This document shows positions 32,213 through 44,200 of a stretch of DNA of 64,000 nt, one piece after another (position 1 is the stretch's first letter; each line of letters begins with the position of its first letter). The notes beneath the pieces are model-generated. The model was not told the DNA's origin, did no database searches, and worked only from the letters and a program-made list of their open reading frames with translations. A program made the translations under genes and the position numbers. This DNA is from Blastocladiella emersonii ATCC 22665 (taxonomy: Eukaryota > Blastocladiomycota > Blastocladiomycetes > Blastocladiales > Blastocladiaceae), in assembly GCA_025594325.1 (NCBI GenBank), contig JANHCV010000016.1, forward strand, positions 248,001 through 312,000, written 5' to 3'.

Positions 32213-35160
32213 ATGACCATGCCGTCGTCCCAGGACGCATCAGCGACGTCGAGCTACGCCGGCGCGCCATCGGCGTTCGAGCTCAGCGCCGCGTGGCCAC
32301 CAGCGCCGTCGCAGCCGTTTGCGCCCAGCCACGTCGCGGCCGCGGCGCCTCCCCCACACGGCGGCGCCACGCCATGCACCCAGCCCGCGGCCATGGCGCA
32401 AGCGCAGGCGCAGCCGGCGCACGCCGTGCCACACCTCGCGTCGTACATGCCCGTCGGCGGGTTCGCTCAGGCGGCCGACCGGACCGACCACAGCCAAGCG
32501 CAGCACTACGCGCCGTCGTACCAGCAGAGCCACGACCAAAGCCTCTCGCGCGCCATCGTGCTCCCGGGCGTCGCCGAGGCGCCGTTCGCGTCGCACAACC
32601 ACCACCTGCAGCAGCAGCAGCCGATGCTCGATACGGCCGTGATCTCGGGCGCTGGCAGCGAGCGATACCTCGGAGCGGTACGCGTCGACGCGTTTGTTGG
32701 CCGGATCACACGCACCATCACTGACTCCTCGCCCCTGCCCTCGTCTGTTGTTCGCTTGTTCGCTTGCTCCTGTCCGTTTGTTCGCTCGCGGTTCCCATCG
32801 TGCGTGCTCGCCACCTTCCCCGATCTGCCGCCCGCCGTCCATCCGCGCGCACGTTCTCGCTCCCGCTCTCGCGCTTGCAGATCCAGCCCCCACCTCCGCC
32901 GCCGCCCGCATCGACGGCCACACTCTCCGTCATCCTCAACCACAACTCGCACGAGCACCAGCACCAGCACCAGCAGCAACAGCAGCCGTTCGACTCGATC
33001 CCGCAGCTCACGGTGCCGAGCCATGGACCCGAACCCGGCTGCGCCTCGGCGCCCTCGTCGCCGTTCGCGCGCGCGTCCGCGCCCGACGGCAACAGCGGTG
33101 CCTACTTCATGCCGTCGCTGCTGCACCTCCAGGACCTGCCGCCGCTCAGCTCGGTCCTGTCGAGCGCGCACGATCGGCATCCAGCGCCCGCTGCTGAGCC
33201 GCACTACTTCACGTCTTCGAAGGTAGCGCCACCCTCCGCTGTCGTGATCCCCGCTGCGACCACCGCTACGACCGCGTCGATCAACGAGCCGTACGCGGCG
33301 TATCACCACCCGCAGCAGCCGCAGCAGCAGCAGCAGCAGTCACAGTACTGCGACAACTCGGTCATGACGTGGCAGCTGCCGCAGCTGCACTTCCCACAAC
33401 AACAACATCAGCATCAGCAGCAGTCGCAGAACCTGTTCCCCGCGATCCTCCCGCCCGATGCCTACATGTACACCGGCGGCAGCTGCAGCTCTGCGCCGCC
33501 CGCCGCGCTGCACCACCACCACCACCCGCACCCGCACCCGCAGCCGTACCAGCGCGACGTGCCGTCGCCGCTGATCCCGTCGACCGCGACGTCGCCCAAC
33601 CCGTCGCTCGCCGGGTCCGTGTGCGCGTCTGCGTCGAAGCGGCGGTCCAAGAAACGCTCCCGCGCGCCGTCCGCCGCCCCCACTGCCATCGACGACCTCG
33701 CCTCCAAGGACGCCGGCGGCTCAGGCAAACGCCTGTGCCGGATCCGCCCGCCGCTGCCGTACCCGATGCTGCTCGCGACGTGCCTGCTCGAGGCGCCGGA
33801 CGGCCGGCTGACGCTGCGCGAGGTGTACGCGGAGCTCACGCGCCGGTACCCGGACATGTACGGCCCGTGCGAGCAGTTCCGCGGGTGGCAGAATACCGTC
33901 CGGTACAACCTGTCGCGGTGCGGCCTGTTCGAGAAGCTCGCGCGGCACAAGGTCGGCGCCACCAAGCGCGCCAAGATGCGCGCGAAAAAGGAGAAGGCGA
34001 AGAAGGCGGCGGCGGCTGCAGCGGCCGCGGCGGCGGAGGGTGACGGGGATGGGGATGGGGATGGGTCGCCGCCCGCGAGCACTGGTGGTAGCGGCAGCAA
34101 GCCGGCCAGCGACGACGACGAGGACGAGGACGGCGACGAGGCGCGCGAGGGCCGCGGCCACCTGTGGGCCATCAAGGCCGAGTGGCGCGAGCAGATCGAC
34201 CGGTTCGGCGTCGAGATCCTGCGCGACCTCGGCGACGGACGCCGGATCTCCAACGACCCGGCCCGCGACGTGATCGCCGCCCGCGAGGCCAAGCGGCGCG
34301 CCAACGACGCGGACGCGGACGCTGACTCGGTCATCGTCGACGGCAGCGGCGACGCAACAACGAGGCCGCCAACCCACGACGCCTCGGGCATCCTCATGCA
34401 CCTCCCGCCCGTCGGGCCCATGGACGCGCTCCCGCCGCCGCCGTCCGGCCGCGAGGACGGGATCGCCGTCCATGTCCGCCCGCTCCACGACGCGCCGCAC
34501 CCCAACTCGGCCGCGCACAACGGCGGCGGCGGCGAGGGACCGCTGCCGTCCATGATCACCGACTACGTCATGAACGCCGCCGACCACCACCACAACCATT
34601 ACGGGCACCGCGCCGACCCGTGGCAGCAGCAGGTGAACGGCGGCCCCGCCGCGTCGTTCATGTCCTCGACCCCGCCTCCGCCCCCGCCGCCGCAGCACCA
34701 CCACCACCCCGCCGCCGTGTACGTCGTCGGGTCGGCCGCCGCGATGCCGCCGCCCCCGCCGCAGCCGCTCCCGCTCCCGCCGGCCGCCGACGGGTACTAC
34801 TACCGCCACGACGCGTACCAGCCCCAGCAGCAGCAGCAGTACGACCACTACCAGCCGCATCAGCAGCCGCTCGACCAGCCTGCGCGGCACCACCACGACC
34901 ACTACCACCAGCACCAGTATCCGCGCGAACACACGGTCGTGGTGCACTCGCCGCCCGCGGGTGGTGGTGGTGGCGAGTACTCGGCGTACAGCTCGCGCGC
35001 CGCGTCGCCCGCGTCGACGTTGCCCGCCATGACGATCCCGGTCCTCGCGTCGCCGCCGACGGTCCCGCACTCGGTCGTGCTCGCGCTGCCGACGTCAACG
35101 GCGGCGGGGTGGCCGTCCTCGTCGTCGCATCACGCGCAGCAGCAGCAGAGCCACCAGTAG
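32213..35160 (+). CDS. fork-head domain transcription factor
   Basis: Two exons, 32213-32677 and 32881-35160 (914 aa), phase 0, with a 203-nt C/T-rich intron. The fork-head domain spans about residues 440-520: PPLPYPMLLATCLLEAPDG, then LTLREVYAELTRRYPDMY, then the recognition-helix block WQNTVRYNLSRCGLF near 491-505. A basic RAKMRAKKEKAKK tail follows and may serve as a nuclear signal. The rest is disordered: Gln/His runs, Pro runs, an acidic stretch (about 548-560) and a long Pro/His/Gln C-terminus that could be an activation region. The domain is divergent from the classical KPPYSY start. It should bind DNA in the nucleus. Targets are unknown. Confidence 0.92.
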
Positions 35161-35307
35161 ACAGACCCGCTCGATGAAGATACCACTCGTTAGCTACACT
35201 AATACAGCCGCATGAAGGACACATCTATGCTATATTGCAGGAAAGAAGAGGAGAATGGATACTGCTGGAAGGAGGGAGGATATCACACACAAAAAAGACT
35301 CGGTCAC

Positions 35308-38139
35308 TCACGACAGCCACACGCGCGCCTTGACGACGGGCCGCGCCGCGACCGCGTCCCAGACGCCCGGCCAGTGCGCGAACTGGACCCGCGGACCCTC
35401 TTCCTCCTCATCCCCGGGTGCGCCGTCCATAGACGCGGCCGGCGAGCTGGACATGAGCCCGTCGACGGCCGCGAGCAGCGGGCGCGGGGACTCGGCGAGC
35501 GACGGCGCCGGCGAGTCGAGCCGCTCCGGCTCACCACCGTCCTCTTCCGGGAACGCGCACTCGGCCGGCCACTGCATGCGGTCGGCGTCAGGCGCGGCGC
35601 GCGCGGGCGGGAAGTACAGCAGCAGCGCCGGGTCGAGCGCCTTGATCCGGAACACGAGCTCGACGCCGCGCTCGATCACGTCGCGCGCGCGCACGTCGTC
35701 GGCGGCCGACCCGGGCGTAGTGCCGGACTGGAACCCGATGGCGGTCGCGGTGCGCAGAGACCCGGACCGGCCGAGCGCGTGGGTTGAGGAGGAAGAGGTG
35801 GATGCGAGGCCCGCCGTCTGGAACACGCGCCCGAAGTCGCGGACGACCTGGTTCACGGCGGGCGCGAGGTGCCGGAACGCGGTCGCGCGCGTCGCCGGGT
35901 CCGAGAACAGCTCGCTGAGCGCCGTGTACAGCTCGGGGAGCTCGAGTGCGGGTGGAATCGCAGACGACGACGCGGCTGCACTCGATTTGCCGTGCTTGAA
36001 CTTGCTCGCCTTCCCGCCGCCATTGCCCGACGCGTCACCCCCATTGCTGAACCGCCGGTACCGCGGGTGGTGCGAGTACACGAGCCGCGTGTACTCGGAG
36101 ATGCGGTTGGCCGCCAGCAGCCGCGTGCGCAGGAAGAAGGCGAAGAAGACGTTGGCCAGCTGGAACTCGGTCGCCGCGATATCCGCCGCGTCGAGGTTGC
36201 CGCCGGGCGTCACGTTCACGTCGAGCGACGCGGGCGCCGGACCCAAACGCGGGCTCGACACGGGCGAGGACAGCGACGCGACGCGGGTGTTCGCCATGGC
36301 TGCAGCCGCTGCCGCCGCCGCAGGGGGCGCGAGGAGCGACGCAGCCGTCGCCGCGCTATCCGTCCGCGGGAGTGCGCGCGGGAGACTCGACAGCGACCCC
36401 ATGGCCTGCCCCGCGACCGTCTGGTACATGTGCACCTTGGCGCGCTCGGCCGCCGGCACCGCCGCGTACCGCTCGACGACCAGGTCGTGCACGCGCGCGT
36501 AGAAGGCGTCCCACAGCGCGTACACGCGCGTGGCCACGTCGTCTTCCGCGTTGACCGCGTGTGCACCCGCGCCGAGAAGCGGGAGCTGCAGCGCATCGCC
36601 GCCGAGGACCACCGTGTTCTCCCACACGGGCCGCGCGGCGTACACCCCCGTCGTCGAGTGTTCCGGCGACACGACGCTCGCGCCCGAGAGCATGGGCTCG
36701 GTCGGCGGCGCCGAGAACACGTTGAGCTGGATCGGGTCGTGCAGCCGCCCCGTGAAGGCGGCGGCGCGCGGCATGCCCGGCGTGTGGTGGCCGTACCGCA
36801 CGTCGGCCATGGGCGACTCGGGGAACCGGCGTGGGAACACGGCCATGGTCGTCGCGGACACGCCCGGGATCTTGCCGCGACGCGACCGGCTGAAGTGGCG
36901 CCGGCGCCACAGGACGAAGACGGCGGCGCCGACGAGGGCGACGACGCTCGACTACACGCCGTGAGAGAAGCGGTCAGTGGGTGGTACCAAGGATGTGAGA
37001 CATAGAGCGCGTACCAGAGCAATCGCAACAATCGCGCCGGTCGGGAGCCCCGCCGACTGCGACGCGCCGGGCGCGCTGTTATTGCTGGACCCGGGCCCGA
37101 CGACCCCGGGCGCCGCAGAATCGACCGTCGCCTGGGCGCCCGCGGTCCGCGTGGAGAGGAACGGAACCGGACATGCGAGCTGCGGGAGCGCGGGTGCGAG
37201 TACGGTTTCTGGCGCGCCGGGCGCGGCGATGGCGGGCTGCGGGACCTGGCACAGGTACTGTCGGCTCGGCGGGGTGGTGGCGGCCTGCCAGTCCCAGCAC
37301 CCGAAGAAGACGGCGCGCTGCGCGGCCTTGGCGGGGACGGGCGTCGACGAGGCGCGTGGTGGCGAGACGGTGATGGCGGCGACGCCCTCGACGCCCGAGA
37401 TCACGGTGCTCGCGGCGGGGGTCGGCGTCAGCGTGGCGGTCCCGACGACGGCGAGCGGGAGGAACAGGTTGTCGATGGCCGCCGCGCCCGCCGCGTCCGA
37501 GGACGACACGTTGACGGCGGGCGCGCCCTGCGCCATGAGTGTCTGGCCGCGCGGCGGGCACTTGTCGGAGACGGGGCACGAGCGGGTCAGGACGGTCCCG
37601 TCCGAGCAGAAGTAGCGCGTCGGGTGGAACTCGGGGAACCGTACGCAGCCAGCCATGGTGCGCGAGCCCCACACGGGCAGGACGAGCGTAGCAAAATCGG
37701 CCTGCACCGAGTCGAGCGCGGCGGCAGGGTTCTCGGCGAACGCGGCGGCCAGGTCGGCCTCGACGGCGTCGTCCGTCTGCGCCTGGGTGCTCGACAGCAC
37801 CGACAGCAGGTTGGTCGACCACTGCGACCGCAGGCTGGTGATCGACGCCAGCGGGTATTGGTGGCACGCGCGCAGGTTCGAGTTGGACTCGACGCCGACG
37901 GGGACGGGCAGGCGCGTCGCCGTAGTGGTTGTTGACGTGGCTGAGCGGGTGGAGGTCGACGCCGTCGTGGTGGTGGTCGCGGTGGCGCTGCTCGACGAGC
38001 TCGAGCTCGACGTGGGCCCAGGCGGCGAGGACGACCCGCCCGACGAGGACGCGGATGTCGACGTCGACGAAGCGGACGACGAGGGCGAGGGGTTGGGCCC
38101 GGGCCCGGGCCCGGGTATCGTGGTAACGGGAGAGCTCAT
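35308..38139 (-). CDS. large single-pass membrane protein of unknown function
   Basis: Two exons, 38139-37015 and 36951-35308 (922 aa). The intron (CTG|GTACGC...GTGTAG) splits one hydrophobic helix, and splicing joins IVAIAL to SSVVALVGAAVFVLWRRR (about 368-390). Residues 1-75 are a Ser/Thr/Pro-rich stalk with no obvious signal peptide. Residues about 90-360 contain paired cysteines (FCSDG, RSCPVSDKCPP, FGCWDWQ, YLCQVP, LACPVP) typical of a secreted domain, so the N-terminus is probably outside. The 530-residue cytoplasmic part is partly ordered, with helical segments such as TRVYALWDAFYARVHDLVVERY and EFQLANVFFAFFLRTRLL. A missing upstream exon could supply a signal peptide. I do not recognise the family. 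A short uORF overlaps the start. Confidence 0.78.
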
Positions 38140-38225
38140 TGCGGGGTTGGAAACGGTCGGTCGATGGAGGCGGGCGGCGGGAGGCGATCGGAGCGAGGAG
38201 AGCTGGGACCGCTGCCGAGGGCCAT
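38136..38225 (-). promoter_or_regulatory. upstream ORF whose stop overlaps the main start codon
   Basis: ATGGCCCTCGGC opens a 29-codon frame on the minus strand. Its TGA shares two bases with the ATG of the membrane protein (ATGA overlap), a geometry that can couple termination to re-initiation. Whether the transcript includes it is unknown. Confidence 0.4.
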
Positions 38226-39048
38226 GGAGCGCAGCGCAACGGGTGCACGCGAGCTGAGCAAAGTATGCAAGACCGCAAGAGTGGCCGCGAATAGACCTGC
38301 GACGCTAGCGCGGCGTAGAGTTTCCGAGGCTGCCGACTCGACGACGGGTGGGTCTGCGATGGCACGCGCGCACGGAGAGAAGCGAGGAGGGGTGCGCGAC
38401 GAGAAGGACACGCCGTTGCAGGGAGTTTGCGAGATGCTCCGTGCCCGGCCTAGATGTGATACATTACGGGGTGGAGGGAGCGGGTCTCGCGGCCCCACCC
38501 GACCCGATGCGGCGGCGCCGCTTCTTCCGGGCCGCGCCACGCGGAAGCGGTCCGGTCACCTGACGCTGATCTCGCCGCTGATCACGACGCGTCGCGACGC
38601 GTGTCGGTCGGCCGGTTGCAGGGGACCTCCGTTGCTGAGGGCCGATGTCGCTCACCTTTTCCCGCACGTTGCCGTGTACCGCACGAGGACATGCGACGTT
38701 GGTCGCCCCGTTCCGACCGCGGTGGCTGCACGCTCGAAGTGCTGCAACTCCGCGACTTCTCATCGCGCTGGATTCAGTTTCCACCGTCTCGGCCGTCCGA
38801 GAGCTCCTGACTACAAGCGCCCCGCGACGTGTTTGTTGGAAGTAAATGATGGGCGGCAAGCAACAGCGGTCCTGAAGTTCAAGCCAAGCACGCGCCACCA
38901 TGCGCCACGCCCCGGTCGCTGTCCCACTTTCGAGTCGTGGCGGGCTGTCCCTGCTCTCTCTCCTCCCCCACCACCTTCGGAGCGCTGGCCGCTCACCTTG
39001 TACAATACACGACGACGCTGCGCTGGACTCGCACCCGTCACGATCAAG
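38226..39048. promoter_or_regulatory. divergent promoter between the membrane protein and the MECVEF secreted protein
   Basis: Over 800 bp with no gene supported. Contains GACGCGTCGCGACGCGT at about 38587-38603 (two ACGCGT sites 10 bp apart). An open frame running into the + strand gene from 38164 has no start of its own that improves the model. Confidence 0.45.
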
Positions 39049-41060
39049 ATGCCTATCGTACTCCCCACGCCGGTCGTGGGCCATCATCCGCGGCTCGGAC
39101 GCCGCCGCAGCTCGTCGACGAGCGCCGTCGTCGCTGTGGGCGTCGCTGCACTGCTCCTCGGCGCCATTCCCGGGGTGACGGACGCGGAGCCGCACCCGCA
39201 CTACGACGAGGCCGCGGCCGAGCTCCGCTACCCGACCCCGCGACTCGAGTCTGCCCTCGGTACCTGCGAACTCTCTCGCTTCCTTCGTTGCCCTGGGGCT
39301 CCTCGCTGACGGTGCATGTCTGTAGCGTCGACCATCTCGCCCGAGCTCGGCGCCTGCCGCCATTCCTCGCCTGGCGCGCCATCCGCCACCTACACGGCCG
39401 GCCTGCCCGCGCCCGTCGTCTGGACTGGGCCCAAGTCCGAGTCGCAGGTCGACATCTCGCTCCGCTGCGCCGGCTCCGTGGTGCAGGTCTCGCGCCACAT
39501 CACCAAGCACTCGACGGGTACTTGATTCCGCGATGGCCGAGGAGGGAACGGCTACTGACTCTCCCTACCGCTCGCCTAGACGCGATGATTGACATCCCCG
39601 CCGACGCCCACGGCGACTGCCAGCTTGAGTGGACCCTGTCGTCGCGCAACCGCCGTACGTTTCCAACTCCTCGATTACTCTCGCGTTAGATCAGTTCGCT
39701 GATCCCACACGCGCACTTCACCCTAGGCCTCTCCTCGTCGTGCGCCGACGTCTACGTCGCCCGCCCCGACACGGCCGCGCTCCTCGACGAGCAGCAGCTC
39801 ATCTGGCTCTCGAAGCGCGACCCGACCGCCGAGCCCATGGACGTTGGCGAGATGGCCGACTCGGGCGTCGCGCCGCTCCCCGTCTACGCGCCCGTCGCCG
39901 AGGAGTTCCTGCTCGAGGCCCGCGACACGTCCGCCGTCGACGAATTTGGCGTGTTCACCAGCAAGCGCAAGAACCAGAACCAGCAAAACAACAACCAGAA
40001 TAACTGCAACGGCGGGAACCAGCAGAATGGTGGTGGGAACCGTCAGAAAGGCGGTGGAAACCAGCAGCACGGCGGGAACGGCCAGAATGGCGGTGGGAAC
40101 CGACAGAATGGCGGTGGAAACCAGCAGCAGCACGGCGGTGGAAACCGACAGAATGGTGGAAACAACCAGAGCCGTGGACACGGCCAGGGAAACAACCAGA
40201 ACCGCGGCCACGGCCAGGGTAACAACAACAACAAGGGACGCAAGCAGGGCGGCGGAAACCAGCACCGCGGCGGTGGCGGCGGTAACGGCCGTGCGACGTC
40301 GACCTCGAGCGCCGCGACCTCGATCGTCACGGTCATCGGCGACGCGCGGACCATCATCCGCGGCGGAGGCGGTGGTGGTGGTGGCGGCGCGGTCGTCACG
40401 TCTACGGCCGTCGTCTCCAGGACCGAGGTCCGCACCGAGGTCATCACGTCGACGGCCTTCGTCACGGCGACGCGCCTCGTCGATGTCGGTGCCGGTGGTG
40501 GCGGCGGGCGCGCAACGGCGACGAGCGCCGTCGACCGCGGACAGGTCACGGCCACGAGCGTTGTCGAGACGTCGCGGGCCATGGTCACGTCGACAGCCGT
40601 CGCGACCTCGTCGGCGTCCGCCCCGACGCCGTCCCCGCAGCCTCCGCAGCCGCAGCCGCCTCAGCCGCAGCCCGGTCCCGCGCCGCTCCTGCCCGTTCCG
40701 CGCGACGAGAACGGCGAGGAGTTCGAGTGCGTCGAGTTCGGCGACGAGACGCCCGAGGACCTGCAGCGCGCCACGGGCGAGCTGCCGCCACTCGACGAGA
40801 ACGGCAACGAGATGGAGTGCGTCGAGTTTGCCGAGGACAACATCACGACGCCGTCGCCGTCGCCCGTCGCGCCTCCCTCGCACGGAACTTCGCCGCCGCC
40901 CGCGCAGCCGCCGAGCAAGGCCGAGGTCCCGCTCGACGAGAACGGCAACGAGATGGAGTGTGTCGAGTTTGGCGAGGAGGGGCCCGGCGACGCGGCGCGG
41001 CTCACGGGCGAGATGCCGCCGCTCGACGAGCTCGGGCTCGAGATGGAGTGTGCCGAGTGA
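39049..41060 (+). CDS. secreted N/G/Q-rich protein with four DENG-x-EMECVEF repeats
   Basis: Four exons, 39049-39259, 39326-39517, 39580-39654 and 39727-41060 (603 aa), all phases consistent. Residues 24-46 are a signal peptide, probably cut after VTDA. A compact Cys-containing domain follows (about 50-220). Residues about 240-340 are a low-complexity NQ/GGN region made of GGGNRQN-like repeats. A Thr/Ser/Val-rich segment with VVTSTAVV-type repeats follows. The C-terminal 120 residues carry four copies of a DENGNEMECVEF motif at about 486, 516, 563 and 593, the last degenerate. No membrane helix or GPI signal is visible. It may be a wall or extracellular-matrix protein. I know no family with this repeat. 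Each motif offers a Cys flanked by acids, which could bind metal or cross-link. Confidence 0.85.
39970..40260 (+). repeat. degenerate tandem repeat encoding GGGN(R/Q)QN units
   Basis: Short repeats of the form GGTGG(A/G)AACC(A/G)(A/G)CAGAA encode Gly-Asn-Gln-rich sequence in the secreted protein. Unit length varies between about 18 and 33 bases, always in frame. Confidence 0.8.
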
Positions 41061-41213
41061 TCGAACGTGTTTCCTTCCTTTCCTGCCCATGTTCGCGCGA
41101 GGGTGTCGCTGGCCGAACTACCCGCCCTCGCTGCAGCCGTTCTCTCCGATTCTGTAATACATCAAGACCTATTCGCATCGAATCAATTGATATGGGAGAG
41201 AATACAAAAGTGA

Positions 41214-44200
41214 TCAGATCGCGGGCAGACGCTCGACCTGCGATGTCCGCGCTGCTGGCGCTGGTCCTGTCGCGAGCCCGTCGCTCGCCATGCCGCCAGC
41301 CGCGCTGCGAGCGCTCGCTTCCTTGGCCGCCGCGACGACCTGGTTCGCGGCGAGCGTCGCAGCGACCGCGTCCGACTCTTCTTCGGCGGTCGACCGCTTG
41401 CCCGTGCGCAGCTGGATCTCCTTGCGCAGCTGGTTGATCTCGCGGATGAGGACCACGTTCTCCTGCATGATCTTGACGTGGTCGGCCTTGTGGCGGACCT
41501 GGTCCTTGGACACGGCCTTGCGCAGGCCCGCGATCGTGCGCTCGAGGTACAGCCGCTGGCGGATCTGCTCGGCCTGGCGGTCCGACTCAGCCAGCATGCT
41601 CGTGGCCGCGAGCGCGTCGTCCGACGCCGTGGCCAGCTTGTCCGCGTCGCCGAGCGGCGTCGGTCCGCCCTTCTGCGCGCCGGCAGCTGCGGCGGCCGCC
41701 GCGCCGGCCGTGGTCGCGGACACGTTCTCGGTCGGCGCCTCGATGTTGACCAGGTTCTTACAGTACGTCTGGTACAGCTCGCGCACCTTTTGCTTGAGCG
41801 GCTTCGGGTCCTGGATGTGCGACGCGCACTCGTTGAGGTCGGCCTTGAACCGCTTCACCATGGCGTTGAAGTACTTGACCTTGGACTTTTCGACCTGCAC
41901 CTGCTTCTCGGCCGCGCGCAGCTTGAGCTTGAGGTCGCTGATCATGAGGTCGAGGTTCGTGTTCGACTTGTTGTACGACGACAGCTCCTCGTCCATGTTC
42001 TACGGCGCAAGAAACAAGGAGTTAGTCGCGATTCGGGCGCTGTGGACGGCCATCGACCCGCGTACCTTGATCTGCTCGCTCATGCTCATGATGTCCTGCT
42101 CGCGCGGCTCGATCTGCTTCTTGAGCTCCTTGATCTTGTAGTCGAGCACGAACTTGAACTTTTCGAGCTCCTGGTTCTTCTTCTTGAGGTCGTAGATGCG
42201 CTTCTCCTTGTCCTGGATCGTCTCGTCGCGCTCTTGGATCTACACGCAAGCGTGCGCGGCCATCGCGTCAGCATGCGCGACCAGCGACGATAGCGGCCGA
42301 CACCGTACCTCCTTCTTGAGCCCAGCAATGTCCTTTTCGAGGCTCTTGATGATCGAGTGCAGCTTCTTCTCCTCGAGCAGCATCTTCTGGATCTCGCCCT
42401 TGTGCGCCTCGATCTCGCTGTTGAGCGTGTTGAACTTCTTCTTCATGATGCCGTTCTCGCCCTTGAGCCGCAGGCCGACCTCGCGCTCCTCGCGCAGCTT
42501 CTTCTCGTACTTGTGCTTGAGCTGGATGATCTCCTGGTCCGCGTCCTCCTCGGTCTCGCGGTTCGTCTCCTCGAACTCTTTGATCTGCTGCCGCATCTCC
42601 TCTTGCAACTACACGCACGGCGAGTCAGCAGCAGTCACGTCACGGTGTCGAGTATCACATACCCGGTCAATGTCGGCCTGCTTGGCGCGGAGGAGCGACT
42701 CGTACTGGCTCGTAAACTCCTGGAGCGTGCGCTGCTTCTGCTGCTGGAGCTCGTCGAGCTGGGTGGCCCACGAGTCCTCGAGCTGGGCCGTCTTGGCCTG
42801 GAGCTCCTGGTACTTTTCGTACTCGGACATGAGCTTGGTCGAGTGCGACGTCTCCATCTCCTCCATGTTCTGGGCGTGGCGCTGGTGCTCCTCGGCCATC
42901 TCCTCCTCGTGGCGCACCTCCTCCTTCTCCTTGTCGGCCTTGAGCACCGAGCAGGTGATCTTGAGCCCCTCGATCTCCTCCTGGTACTTCTCGGTCGTCT
43001 CTTTGATCTTCTCGTTGAAGTTCATGTCCTTGAGCCGCAGCTGGTACTCGTTCTCCATCTTGAGCTCCTCGACGCGCGCCCGCAGCTCGGCCATGGTCTG
43101 CGTCTTGTCCTCGAGGTCGCTCTTCGTCACGAGGATCTCGTCCGCGTACACGATCTCGCGCTTGGCGCCGTTGGGCCCGCTGCCGCCCAGCATCGCCGTG
43201 GCCGCGAGGTGCGCGCCGAGCGCGCCCGCCGTCCGCGACGTCGACGACGCCTGCTCCTTGTCGCTGACCTTCCACACGATCACGGACCCGTCCTCGGACG
43301 CCGAGAACAGGAACTGGTCGTCGAACGACACGCGGAGGCGAGTCACGGGCCCGGCGTGCCCGTGGTGCTCCTGGAACTCGCCCGTGTCGGCCACCGCGAA
43401 CGGGAACTTGATGGACCGGATCGACCCCGACGTCGTCGCCGCGAACAGCATCCGCCCAGAGTGGCTCAGCACCACCTGGGTCAGCACGATGTTCGAGTGG
43501 ATCTCGCGCGTCACCTGCGACTCGGCAACCTCCTACACACACGGGTCGAATCGCGTGTCAGCTTGTAAATCGACGGTGATCTGTGATGGTCGCGGTGGAA
43601 CGTGCCTTGAGCGTCTTGTCGGACCCGACGGCGTAGATCGACTTGCCCTCGGTCGCGGCGACGGCGCACGTGTAGCTGCACGACTTGAGGATGTTCTCGC
43701 CGTCGCGGCGCATCTCGCGGACGTTCCACTCGTAGATGGCGCCCTCCATGCCGGCCGAGACAAGGCGGGCGTCGTCGGGCGACCACGACAGGCTGCGGAC
43801 CTTGCCGTTGTGTCCCTTGAGCGTGCCGATGCACTCGAAGGTCCACGTGTTGTAGACGAGGATGACGTTGCCGTGGACCGCGGCAAAGTACTGTCCGCCG
43901 TTGGAGAAGCGGCACTCGCGGCACCCGCGCACGGCAAACTCGCGGAACGTGCGGATGTCGTCGATCAGCAGGTTCATGAGCCTTAGCTTGTCGCTGAACC
44001 CGACCAGGATGTACAAGCCCGACGGGTGGAACGCGACGCTGCTCGCCTCCTCGGCAAAGAACTTGACCAGCTCCGACGTCGCGTCCTGGTAGTTCCACAC
44101 CCGCACCGACTTGTCGCTCGAGCACGTCACGATCAGCGGCTTGCGCACGCATGTGTCCATGCCCGTCACCTGGCCGTAGTGGAACGGCTGGCCGAACAGC

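Noticed and set aside
38164-39048. N-terminal extension of the MECVEF secreted protein by about 295 codons of open frame
   Set aside because: The ATG at 39049 begins a proper signal peptide; an extension would bury it and has promoter-like composition.
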